Below, piece after piece: positions 24,520 to 32,046 of a stretch of DNA of 37,837 nucleotides. The position numbers and the translations under genes are program-made. Source of the DNA: Candidatus Wolfebacteria bacterium RIFCSPLOWO2_01_FULL_47_17b. Its GTDB lineage: Bacteria; Patescibacteriota; Minisyncoccia; UBA6257; JAGOQP01. Each line of letters starts with the position of its first letter. The stretch's first letter is position 1. The stretch spans positions 1 to 37,837 of the forward strand of contig MGIS01000008.1 in assembly GCA_001793865.1 (NCBI GenBank). The letters run 5' to 3'. The notes below the pieces were generated by a model. The model was given only the letters and a program-made list of their open reading frames with translations, searched no databases and had not been told where the DNA came from.

Positions 24520-25029
24520 GATTTTGAGTTCTTTGAAAAGAAAGTACATCGGGGGCTCGAGTCCGGGATGCGAAATCCAGGACGGGTCTTCATTTGTTTC
24601 TTTTACAAGGGAAGGGAGATTATCTTCGATAAGACGGATTTTTTTCTCGCGAGCAAAGTCTTCGAGTTTTTTTGAAAGCTCCTTGATCTTTTGGGGACTT
24701 GCCCAGAAATACGATTTTACTTCGCTCTCGCTTGGCCGGACATCGCCGTGCCAGTGTGTTGCTTCAAAAATTGACCAGGCGTGATGCGTTCCACCATCGC
24801 GTTTGCATGGGTTCGGAAGTATTTTCTCTACACGAAGCGTGAGTTCATCGGCAATGAGGCCTGTTTCTTCGTCGAGTTCTCGAGCTGTTCCGGCGCCTGA
24901 CGTATCGCCGTCGAGGTGCCCGGCGGGAAGCGCCATGCCGAAATTATTCTTTTTTCTTTCGATCATGAGGATATCCTCACCCTTGCGGATAAGGATACCC
25001 CCTGACGTATTGTCGCAGGCCTTTGCCAT
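24514..25029 (-). CDS. Nudix hydrolase
   Basis: 171 residues. The Nudix box is AGHLDGDTSGAGTARELDEETGL (split here: AGHLDGDTSG then AGTARELDEETGL), about residues 36-58, with the catalytic RE-L-x-EE-x-G core intact; the first acidic position of the box is Asp rather than Glu. An extension of about 70 residues follows the domain. Nudix enzymes hydrolyse nucleoside diphosphates linked to another moiety, including nucleotide sugars and oxidised nucleotides. Lies 13 bases after the deoxyribosyltransferase-like gene on the same strand, so the two form a small operon opposed to the glycan genes; a housekeeping or nucleotide-sugar-turnover role is possible. Confidence 0.83.
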   Translation of the reverse strand: MAKACDNTSGGILIRKGEDILMIERKKNNFGMALPAGHLDGDTSGAGTARELDEETGLIADELTLRVEKILPNPCKRDGGTHHAWSIFEATHWHGDVRPSESEVKSYFWASPQKIKELSKKLEDFAREKKIRLIEDNLPSLVKETNEDPSWISHPGLEPPMYFLFKELKII

Positions 25030-25042
25030 GAGAGCTTTTGAG

Positions 25043-25462
25043 CTAGACCAATCGCTTCACTAATTCTTCAGGTGTGTTAAGAACTTCGGTAAAGAGAATA
25101 TCCCGGCATATTTCGCCGTTGGTTTCAACTGGTTCTTGCTCAAGTGCATAGATAATCATGTTGTGCCCATGCGCAAACCCCAGTTCAAGGGTGGTGTTTA
25201 CGCCGAGGTATCCATCTTTATTGAAAATAAAACACACATCCGCTTTTCGGATTTTATTGAAATGCTCATGAACCATAGCGGGGATCTGTGCGCGATATGA
25301 CTGGTTTTTTATTCGTTCGCTTTCGTTTTTGCTGTACAGTTCTTCGTTGTGATTAAAGTTTGGTTCAAAAACAACGGGTACCCCCAGTTCTCGTAATCGT
25401 GTGGCAAACGCTTTGATCTCCTTGCCATATCGCTGGGATCCGCAAATAACAATGCTTCTCAT
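25043..25462 (-). CDS. Nucleoside 2-deoxyribosyltransferase-like protein
   Basis: 139 residues. The Rossmann-like frame starts SIVICGSQRYGKEIKAF, has a C-terminal block KADVCFIFNKDGYLGVNTTLELGFAHGHN resembling the N-deoxyribosyltransferase/MTH538 fold's D-x-x-x-x-x-N-x-x-G-x-x-G-x-x-T-x-x-E-x-G signature (read in two parts: KADVCFIFNKDGYLG and VNTTLELGFAHGHN), and ends in MIIYAL. Glu in LELGFA would be the nucleophile. True family members cleave or exchange deoxyribosyl bonds; many short homologues are uncharacterised. Upstream gene of the two-gene minus-strand operon with the Nudix hydrolase. Divergent from the oxidoreductase at 25604 across 141 bases with no clear -35/-10 pair. Confidence 0.6.
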   Translation of the reverse strand: MRSIVICGSQRYGKEIKAFATRLRELGVPVVFEPNFNHNEELYSKNESERIKNQSYRAQIPAMVHEHFNKIRKADVCFIFNKDGYLGVNTTLELGFAHGHNMIIYALEQEPVETNGEICRDILFTEVLNTPEELVKRLV

Positions 25463-25603
25463 ATATCCGTGGATTTAGTCGTGGTGTATAATAGTATGTA
25501 TATTTTATAACTCTCGGTTTTATCGTAAAGTAACAGGCAATCCAGGAAACAAATACCCTTCACCGGGCGTTTATAATTGAGATAACCGACTAATAAAATT
25601 TAT

Positions 25604-26638
25604 ATGAAAGTAAAAGTGTTTGGAGCAGGATCTATTGGAAACCATATGGCGCAGGCCTCGCGGCGTATGGGGTGGAGTGTTTCAGTGGTTGATACGGATC
25701 CAAGAGCACTAGAGCGGATGAAAACCGATATTTATCCCAAGCGCTACGGCGCGTGGGATCCAGCGATCGAGGTCTATCAAGCGGGAAAGGATCCGAAGGG
25801 AGGGTTTGATATTATCGTAGTGGGCACGCCGCCTGATACCCATATGAGTATCGCTGCGGCAGCCATTGAGGAAAAGCCGCGACTCTTGCACATTGAAAAA
25901 CCGTTGTGTCCTCCGACATTATCCGGGGTTGATGATTTTGTTCAGCTCACGAAGGAGTATCCCGAGGTATTGGTAACTGTTGGATATGATCACGCGGTTT
26001 CCGAAGGGATTGAGGCGGTTGTTGGAATGGTACAAAAAGAAATGTTCGGGAAAATCATAACCGTTGATGTGGAATTCAGGGAACACTGGCGAGGAATTTT
26101 TGCGGCTCATCCATGGCTTGCGGGTCCCTGGGAGACGTATCTTGGATATTGGAAGCGCGGAGGAGGCGCAAGCGGGGAAAATTCGCACGCGCTTCATCTT
26201 TGGCAGCATTTTGCAGAAATTCTCGGATGGGGAAAAATTTCCGAGTCGAAATCTATGCTTTCCATGAGAGAGGAAAAAGGAGCCGAGCACGATATTATCG
26301 CCGCGTTTCTTTTGCGGACCGAAAAAGGCGGCGTGGGTCGTGTCATACAGGATGTTATCACGTATCCGGTCCGAAAGTGGGCGAAACTCCAGGGTGAAAA
26401 AGGATTCATTGAATGGCATTGCGGCGGTGCGCCCGAGGGAGACCTAATCCGATATCAGATTGACGGAGAGGTCCTTATAGAAAAAATATTTCCCAAAAAA
26501 CGTCCCGATGATTTTTATCGTGAGGTGCAGCACTACGATAAGCTTTTGAGGGGAGAAATAAAACCGGAGGATTCTCCTTTATCTTTTGAGAGAGGGCTCG
26601 CAATTATGCGTATACTTCAAAGCGCCCATTATGGATAA
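25604..26638 (+). CDS. Gfo/Idh/MocA-family oxidoreductase
   Basis: 344 residues. N-terminal KVFGAGSIGNHMA Rossmann motif, IVVGTPPDTH, the family's catalytic E-K-P motif in LHIEKPLCP (about residues 95-103), and a C-terminal domain with GGGASGENSHALHLW carrying the usual active-site Asp/Glu-x-x-x-His arrangement. Members oxidise or reduce sugars and nucleotide sugars with NAD(P). First gene of the 25604-33078 block, overlapping the next by 8 bases. Substrate unknown, though sugar-acid or nonulosonate precursors are in keeping with the locus. Confidence 0.85.
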   Translation: MKVKVFGAGSIGNHMAQASRRMGWSVSVVDTDPRALERMKTDIYPKRYGAWDPAIEVYQAGKDPKGGFDIIVVGTPPDTHMSIAAAAIEEKPRLLHIEKPLCPPTLSGVDDFVQLTKEYPEVLVTVGYDHAVSEGIEAVVGMVQKEMFGKIITVDVEFREHWRGIFAAHPWLAGPWETYLGYWKRGGGASGENSHALHLWQHFAEILGWGKISESKSMLSMREEKGAEHDIIAAFLLRTEKGGVGRVIQDVITYPVRKWAKLQGEKGFIEWHCGGAPEGDLIRYQIDGEVLIEKIFPKKRPDDFYREVQHYDKLLRGEIKPEDSPLSFERGLAIMRILQSAHYG

Positions 26639-27614
26639 AGGTCCGCGGCTGACGATTTGTTCGGTGTATCATTCTCCGGAAACCAAAGAGTTTTTGGAGT
26701 TAAATTGGGAATTGGTTTCCCGCCTCAATTCGGCTAAGGACTGGATATGGACGGTAATGGATAATACCCCGTCCGATAGCCGCATAACCGTTGATGAAAA
26801 AAAATTTATTGTTTATAAAGGTTTGGATATAGAGTTTTTGAGGGATGTTTTTTCATGGCCGGAAGTAGTTAGCTTTCATCATAGCATGGCGATTAACTAT
26901 CTTTTGAGGCGGGCGCGCTCCCGTTTCGTCATGTTGCTCGACAACGATTTTTTTATCGTGTATCCTGAGTGGATCAATAGCATCTTAGAACATATGATCA
27001 AGAACGACTTGGGGATATTCGGTGCGACTTACCACCCGCAATATTATAAAAAGTATAGATATTTTCCGGCCTGCAACTGCACTTTTATAGACAGCACCAA
27101 AATTGATCTGGCCACGGTCGATTTTACGCAGCAGTTTCTCGTGCATAGATTTTTAAAAATGGCGGGGGCAAAAGACAGAAAAGAATTGAACGATTCTCTG
27201 TCTCCGGCTTCTTCTTGGGAGCGGCTGTTCAGGAAAATTGTTAAGTTTTTGGGGGCGGCAACGAAGCGGACCAAGATTGGATACCTTAAAGATACGGGCT
27301 ATCTTCTCTATAAGAGATTTTATGGAAGGACGGAGGTAAAGTATGAAACGCTCCAGGCCGTTTTCCGGCCCGATATGAAATCACGGTCATCTTTAATTGA
27401 TTCATTCTTTCCCGATAGATGGTCCTACATCCCTAAAAAAAAGGATTATTATGCGACTATCGGATTCCGTGAGAAAGGGCTTTTCGATTTTAGTAATAAT
27501 GGCTTTGAGGAACATATGTGGCAGGGGAAACCGTTCGCAGTTCATGTGCGCAGGGTCTGGAAGAGAAAAGACATACCCGAGTGTACGGAGATTCTTAAAA
27601 AAACAATCCTTTAG
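26631..27614 (+). CDS. Putative GT-A-fold glycosyltransferase (divergent)
   Basis: 327 residues from the ATG at 26631, which overlaps the upstream stop by 8 bases; an earlier in-frame start at 26586 lies deep within the upstream gene. A probable D-x-D metal site is LLDNDFFIVYPEWI (about residues 102-115), after a GT2-like N-terminus (LTICSVYHSPE, WIWTVMDNTP). The middle (about 170-260) is basic and unlike standard GT2 enzymes. Likely a sugar transferase using a nucleotide-linked donor; family assignment rests on the acidic motif and the domain order. Confidence 0.6.
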   Translation: MDKGPRLTICSVYHSPETKEFLELNWELVSRLNSAKDWIWTVMDNTPSDSRITVDEKKFIVYKGLDIEFLRDVFSWPEVVSFHHSMAINYLLRRARSRFVMLLDNDFFIVYPEWINSILEHMIKNDLGIFGATYHPQYYKKYRYFPACNCTFIDSTKIDLATVDFTQQFLVHRFLKMAGAKDRKELNDSLSPASSWERLFRKIVKFLGAATKRTKIGYLKDTGYLLYKRFYGRTEVKYETLQAVFRPDMKSRSSLIDSFFPDRWSYIPKKKDYYATIGFREKGLFDFSNNGFEEHMWQGKPFAVHVRRVWKRKDIPECTEILKKTIL

Positions 27615-27622
27615 CCGTCTAA

Positions 27623-28315
27623 ATGAGCATGCTTAAAAAAGTTTTTTATAAATTGCGCGGGTGGTGGCAAAAGGACGAGCTCTACGATAGTTTTCGGAAA
27701 ATCCGGGGCGGAAAATGGGTGATAGGATATGACGATTGGAAGAGATTGGAAAGAATCGTTACGCAATATCGCCCCAAACATATTCTTGATTTAGGAACCG
27801 GCATAGGGGGTTCGGTAACGTGCATAACGAAGGTCGCTCGGGGGGGCGCTATAATTCATACGGTTGAACAGTCGGAAAAGTGCATCCGTATTGCCAAAGA
27901 ACTGATTCCAAAGGAGTTTCAAAATCAAATTACATTCCATCATTCGGATATAGAAATAATTGAATTTTCAAAAATTCCTTTCCGTCATTTTATACAGTAC
28001 AAAAATCTGCCCCGGGGCGACTGGGATTTAATCGTAATAGACGGGCCGTGGTTAAAATTTGAAAACGAAAAATTAATTGACCTTCCTGCCTCTGATATCT
28101 TGTCTCTTTTTTCGGAACTCAAAACCGGATGCCTGATTTATCTTGACAACAGAAGAGAGCTTCGTGTGCTGATGGAACGTCATTTTTATTCATATCTGGA
28201 TATGCTGGAGAAAGACGATCGTTTTATTTTTTGGAAAAGAAATTCAAAACCTTTTTCCGATTTAGACGACGCGCTTTTCGAAAAAATAAAGGCGTACGGG
28301 TATTTTGATAGGTGA
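27623..28315 (+). CDS. SAM-dependent methyltransferase (class I, Methyltransf_24-like)
   Basis: 230 residues. Motif I is HILDLGTGIGGSVTCI (about residues 53-68), an acidic E follows strand 2 (HTVEQSEKC), and DWDLIVIDGPW (about 133-143) is the motif typical of the Methyltransf_24 group of small-molecule and glycan methyltransferases. No membrane segment. Eight bases after the GT-A gene, hence probably a decorator of the sugar that enzyme transfers. Target atom unknown. Confidence 0.72.
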   Translation: MSMLKKVFYKLRGWWQKDELYDSFRKIRGGKWVIGYDDWKRLERIVTQYRPKHILDLGTGIGGSVTCITKVARGGAIIHTVEQSEKCIRIAKELIPKEFQNQITFHHSDIEIIEFSKIPFRHFIQYKNLPRGDWDLIVIDGPWLKFENEKLIDLPASDILSLFSELKTGCLIYLDNRRELRVLMERHFYSYLDMLEKDDRFIFWKRNSKPFSDLDDALFEKIKAYGYFDR

Positions 28316-28389
28316 GAATTTTCTCATCGTCCGCTTGTATAGTATTGCGACGATCGTACGAATATTATAGTAAGTTAGTTTAACTTAGT

Positions 28390-29061
28390 ATGGATTTAGA
28401 AATAGTCAAAAAAATCAAAGTAGTGGCCTTTGACTTTGACGGCGTAATCGCCGATTCCAACCGTCTGAAGCGGAACGCGTGGTTTCAAATTTTTCCGGAA
28501 TCATTGAATATTAAACATGAAGAGATACAGGAGATTCTCGATTTTAAAGGAGGGGAAACTCGTTTTGTAATTCTTCGAGAGATTTTTACTAAGAAAGGAA
28601 TCACCAATGAAAAGGAAATTGAATCATTCGTAAATGAGTATGCACAAAAATTTGATGAGCGGGTACAAGGTGGCGCAATTTTCATGCCGGAAGTGGAGGA
28701 AATTCTTCCACGTCTTGCGTCACAAGTTATTCTTTATATCAATTCTGCAACACCAACAGAATCATTGTGTGCAATAGTAAAAAAAATGGGGATCATTCAT
28801 TATTTCAAAGATGTTCTCGGAAATCCTGGAACAAAAAATACCGAAAGCAAAAAAGACAATCTTCGGTTGATACTAGAGCTTGAGAAGGTTACTCCAGAAG
28901 AGCTTTTGTTTATTGGTGATCATCAAATTGATCGCGCGGCCGCAGAGGCGATCGGGTGTCAATTTTTGGGAGTCCCGAATGAGTTTAATAAATGGAGCGA
29001 AGAAATGGGATTTTTTCTTCTTCCCCATTTCTCCATGATTGAGTCATACCTTAAGAATTAA
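28390..29061 (+). CDS. HAD-superfamily phosphatase
   Basis: 223 residues. Motif I is DFDGVIADS (about 16-24) with the nucleophile and acid/base aspartates, motif II is the Ser in INSATP, motif III a Lys in the NTESKKDN region, motif IV FIGDHQIDRAAA. Complete HAD-IA set with an alpha-helical cap, as in beta-phosphoglucomutase and sugar-phosphate phosphatases. Separated from the methyltransferase gene by 74 bases with a small palindrome. Candidate for removing the phosphate from a sugar-phosphate or 9-phosphate nonulosonate, by context only. Confidence 0.83.
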   Translation: MDLEIVKKIKVVAFDFDGVIADSNRLKRNAWFQIFPESLNIKHEEIQEILDFKGGETRFVILREIFTKKGITNEKEIESFVNEYAQKFDERVQGGAIFMPEVEEILPRLASQVILYINSATPTESLCAIVKKMGIIHYFKDVLGNPGTKNTESKKDNLRLILELEKVTPEELLFIGDHQIDRAAAEAIGCQFLGVPNEFNKWSEEMGFFLLPHFSMIESYLKN

Positions 29062-29067
29062 CATTTC

Positions 29068-29475
29068 ATGGCAACGCTGGTAAGAAAAAATTTTCTTGGT
29101 CAAACGCTTTCTTCCGAACCTCAACCGGGAAAGCGGCTCCTTGAGCCACTTAAATCATTTGCGATTGAACATTCGCTCCCGTTTAAAATTCTTGAGGAAA
29201 ATAATGTTGTAAATACAGCAGAGATTCATGAGTCAGAAGGGGATTTGTGGATATGCCTTGAGGGAACGGTGACGTTTATATGCGGGGGAACATTGGGAAA
29301 CCCGCAACGATTGGAAAAAGATCCCCGAGAATGGAAAGGTGATTCAATCGATGGGGGAGAGGAATTTATCTTGCATCCTGATGATATTCTGTGGATTCCC
29401 GCGCGCGAGCCGCATCTTCATAAGACAGACGGCGTTACGCGCCTCCTTATTGTAAAAATACCCGAAAGAATATAA
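29068..29475 (+). CDS. Cupin-fold protein
   Basis: 135 residues. One cupin barrel: AEIHESEGDLWICLEG with H-x6-9-E, and ILHPDDILWIPAREPHLHKTDG with a second His pair, matching the two cupin motifs. Ends in VKIPERI. Cupins include sugar isomerases and epimerases as well as binding proteins. The next gene begins inside its stop codon (TAATG), so this cupin and the SDR are coupled. Probable sugar isomerase/epimerase, not certain. Confidence 0.7.
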   Translation: MATLVRKNFLGQTLSSEPQPGKRLLEPLKSFAIEHSLPFKILEENNVVNTAEIHESEGDLWICLEGTVTFICGGTLGNPQRLEKDPREWKGDSIDGGEEFILHPDDILWIPAREPHLHKTDGVTRLLIVKIPERI

Positions 29476-30311
29476 TGAAAAACGAAAAAGCGATTTTTAA
29501 TTTGTTTGATCTCACGGGGTGTGTTGCCATTGTAACTGGCGGGTTGGGTCAGCTTGGACACCAGTATGTTAAAGTGCTTGCCGATGCTGGAACGCGGGTG
29601 GCGATTTTCGATATTACAAACAAAGTGAATTCGGTTATCGCGCCGCTTCTTGACTCGGGGGAGGCATCACTCCATGTTGTTGATATCACAAAAAGGGACG
29701 ATGTACGAAGAGGATTTGAGGAAGTTGAGAAAAAGTTCGGTATTCCAACGATTCTTATAAATAATGCAGGCATTGATGCGCCGCCCGATGCTCCGGCGTC
29801 AACGACCGGCCCTTTCGAGGATTTCTCGGAGGAAGTTTGGGACGCGGTCATTGACTCGCACCTGAAAGGCATGTTCTTTATGTCGCAGGAGTTTATCCGG
29901 CATATCCGCGGTACGGGCAAGGAGGGCTCGATCATCAATGTATCATCCACATACGGAGTCGTATCGCCCGATCAATCGATCTATGAATTTAAGCGAGCGG
30001 GCGGAGAAGAATTTTTCAAGCCGGTCGCCTACAGTGTCGCGAAATCAGGCGTTTTGAATTTTACGCGCTGGCTTGCCGAGTATTGCCGGGCGCGGGGCGT
30101 CTCGGTTCGCGTAAATACCCTTGTTCCCGGCGGGGTATTCAATAGCCAGCCGCCGGAGTTCGTGGAAGAATACAACAAGCGAACAATCCTCGGCCGAATG
30201 GCGCGTGTGGATGAATACAACGCGGCAATTTTATTTCTTGCATCACACAAGGCGTCTTCGTACATGACGGGTTCTATGCTTGTGATTGATGGAGGGTGGA
30301 CGGCACGATAG
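29475..30311 (+). CDS. Classical SDR oxidoreductase, paralogue 1
   Basis: 278 residues. Cofactor motif T21GGLGQLG28, NNAGIDAP, catalytic Ser in NVSSTYG and Y-x3-K in AYSVAKSG (about residues 188-195), and a C-terminal MLVIDGGWTAR. NAD(P)-dependent alcohol/ketone oxidoreductase of the classical type. Its paralogue lies 900 bases downstream and the last 59 bases of the two are identical. It resembles sugar or nonulosonate-modifying SDRs such as PtmA in general size, but specific homology was not checked. Confidence 0.85.
   Translation: MKNEKAIFNLFDLTGCVAIVTGGLGQLGHQYVKVLADAGTRVAIFDITNKVNSVIAPLLDSGEASLHVVDITKRDDVRRGFEEVEKKFGIPTILINNAGIDAPPDAPASTTGPFEDFSEEVWDAVIDSHLKGMFFMSQEFIRHIRGTGKEGSIINVSSTYGVVSPDQSIYEFKRAGGEEFFKPVAYSVAKSGVLNFTRWLAEYCRARGVSVRVNTLVPGGVFNSQPPEFVEEYNKRTILGRMARVDEYNAAILFLASHKASSYMTGSMLVIDGGWTAR
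30243..30301 (+). repeat. 59-base direct repeat, copy 1 (SDR 3' end)
   Basis: Identical base for base to 31963-32021. The flanking coding DNA of the two SDR genes encodes similar protein but differs at many synonymous positions, so the identity is locally anomalous. Ends two codons before the stop. Confidence 0.9.
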
Positions 30312-30372
30312 GCACCGGGCATTAGGAATTAAGGACTCGTGTTAATTACTTGAGTCGTGATAAGATAGCGTA

Positions 30373-31122
30373 ATGAAATTTTCGCTCGTGATCCCAGCGT
30401 ATGATGAAGGTGCAACTATTGAATCCGTTGTAAGGGGCGTTGTTCGGGTTCTCCGTAGGGACAAGTTTGATTTTGAGGTTGTCGTAGTAGATAATGGATC
30501 GACCGATAATACTGCCGAAATTTTAGCCGCGCTGAAGAAAGAAATGGCGGAAGTAAAGACCGTTAGGGTATTTCCGAACAGAGGATATGGAAACGGATTT
30601 TTAACTGGACTTTCTAATTCATCGGGAGAGATTCTTGGGTGGATGCATGCCGACAGCCAAGTTGATCCAGAAAAAATTCCTGCTTTATATAATAAACTTC
30701 TTTCCGAAGACCTTGATCTCTGCAGGGCAGTGCGCATTGAAAGAAAGGAGTCATTCTTTAGGATAGTGCAAAGCCGAGCATATAATACTCTTTTCCGGCT
30801 GCTTTTCGGCGGCCGCCACCGTGACATTAACGGGTCGCCCAAGATTTTCAAACGTGCATTTTACGAACGTCTGAATCTCTTTTCCCGCGATTGGTTTCTG
30901 GATCCGGAACTTATGATAAAAGCCATGCGGATAGGAAGTAAAATCGGGGAGGTGGAAATTTATTGGGACGCAAGGAAGGGAGGTCCGTCGCATGTCTCGC
31001 TCCTTACGGCGCTTGAGTTCTTAAAAAATCTGCTTAAGTACAGATTTTTCAGCAAGGGACTTTTAAATATAAACGAAAAACAAAGATCTTTGAATTCGGC
31101 ATCCTCCTTGCGTTTTCCGTAG
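30373..31122 (+). CDS. Glycosyltransferase family 2 (dolichyl-phosphate-mannose-synthase-like)
   Basis: 249 residues, FSLVIPAYDEGATIESVV start, VVVDNGSTDNTAEIL, and a metal-binding WMHADSQVDP (about residues 94-103). RDINGSPKIFKRAFY near residue 158 is the substrate loop typical of DPM1/GtrB-type enzymes, and no C-terminal membrane domain is present. Such enzymes move a sugar from a nucleotide to polyprenyl phosphate or a glycan. It sits between the two SDR paralogues and is compositionally ordinary. Confidence 0.83.
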   Translation: MKFSLVIPAYDEGATIESVVRGVVRVLRRDKFDFEVVVVDNGSTDNTAEILAALKKEMAEVKTVRVFPNRGYGNGFLTGLSNSSGEILGWMHADSQVDPEKIPALYNKLLSEDLDLCRAVRIERKESFFRIVQSRAYNTLFRLLFGGRHRDINGSPKIFKRAFYERLNLFSRDWFLDPELMIKAMRIGSKIGEVEIYWDARKGGPSHVSLLTALEFLKNLLKYRFFSKGLLNINEKQRSLNSASSLRFP

Positions 31123-31157
31123 ATCGCTGCGCGGTCGGTTATCTCCATCTCCAGCTA

Positions 31158-31178
31158 AAACCCTCAGGGGTTTGGAGG
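31158..31178 (+). other. Hairpin and ribosome-binding site ahead of SDR 2
   Basis: A six-base stem (AAACCC against GGGTTT, 31158-31163 and 31168-31173) with a four-base TCAG loop is followed by GGAGG at 31174-31178. The hairpin abuts the ribosome-binding site and could act as a stabiliser; no T-run follows, so it is not a terminator. Confidence 0.45.
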
Positions 31179-31191
31179 CGTTACATTGATA

Positions 31192-32031
31192 ATGACCAAG
31201 AGTACGATATTTGAGGACTTATTTAACTTGACGAGTGAGGTTGCGATTGTCACGGGAGGGCTGGGGCAGTTGGGGGCGGAATATGCTAAAATTCTTGCCG
31301 AAGCCGGTGCTACCGTCGCCATTTTTGACGTTAAAGATTCTTCGAGTTCAAAAGTGGAAGGACTCATCAAAGAGGGTTATAAGATATCAGTACATAAAGT
31401 TGATATAACTAAAAAAGATGAAGTGAGGCGCGCTTACGGGGAAGTGACTAAAAGTTTTGGAACGCCGACCATTTTGGTAAATAACGCTGGCATTGATAAT
31501 CCGCCAAACGCCTCCGCAGCAGATATCGGACCCCACGAAGATTACCCGGAAGAAAGTTGGGACGCGGTTATTGACTCCCATCTCAAGGGAATGTTTTTAA
31601 TGTCTCAGGAATTCATACGCCTGATAAAGCCGACCGGTAAACATGGAAGTGTTATAAATATTTCATCGACCTACGGCGTGGTTTCGCCGGACCAGTCCAT
31701 TTACGATTTCAGACGCAAACAGGGTGAGGAGTTTTATAAACCTGCGGCCTACAGCGTTGCAAAATCCGGCGTCTTAAACTTTACGCGCTGGCTCGCGGAG
31801 TACTGCAGACAGAGAAAAGTTCCCGTGAGAGTAAACACGCTTGTTCCCGGAGGGGTTTTTCAGGGTCATCCAGATATATTTATCGAGGAATGTAAAAAGA
31901 GAACTATTTTGGCGCGTATGGCCCGTGAGGATGAGTATAACGGCGCGATTTTGTTTTTAGCGTCACACAAGGCGTCTTCGTACATGACGGGTTCTATGCT
32001 TGTGATTGATGGAGGGTGGACCGCACGGTAG
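31192..32031 (+). CDS. Classical SDR oxidoreductase, paralogue 2
   Basis: 279 residues from the ATG at 31192; a TTG at 31186 is better spaced from the GGAGG but adds two residues relative to paralogue 1. Same motifs in the same order: TGGLGQLG, NNAGIDNP, NISSTYG, AYSVAKSG, MLVIDGGWTAR. Both proteins share the rare insertion around the YDFRRKQGEEF/YEFKRAGGEEF segment. Redundant dehydrogenase or one adapted to a different sugar. The 3' end is identical to paralogue 1, suggesting recombination. Confidence 0.85.
   Translation: MTKSTIFEDLFNLTSEVAIVTGGLGQLGAEYAKILAEAGATVAIFDVKDSSSSKVEGLIKEGYKISVHKVDITKKDEVRRAYGEVTKSFGTPTILVNNAGIDNPPNASAADIGPHEDYPEESWDAVIDSHLKGMFLMSQEFIRLIKPTGKHGSVINISSTYGVVSPDQSIYDFRRKQGEEFYKPAAYSVAKSGVLNFTRWLAEYCRQRKVPVRVNTLVPGGVFQGHPDIFIEECKKRTILARMAREDEYNGAILFLASHKASSYMTGSMLVIDGGWTAR
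31963..32021 (+). repeat. 59-base direct repeat, copy 2 (SDR 3' end)
   Basis: Identical to 30243-30301. The two copies bracket the end of SDR 1, the GT2 gene and most of SDR 2, about 1.7 kb in all. Confidence 0.9.
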
Positions 32032-32046
32032 TTGACAACATAAATA

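Noticed and set aside
25572-25577. TATAAT ahead of the Gfo/Idh gene
   Set aside because: No acceptable -35 hexamer at 16-18 bases upstream, so it was not listed as a promoter.
28314-28327. TGAGAA/TTCTCA palindrome after the methyltransferase gene
   Set aside because: The two-base loop, short stem and absence of a T-run make a terminator call unsafe.
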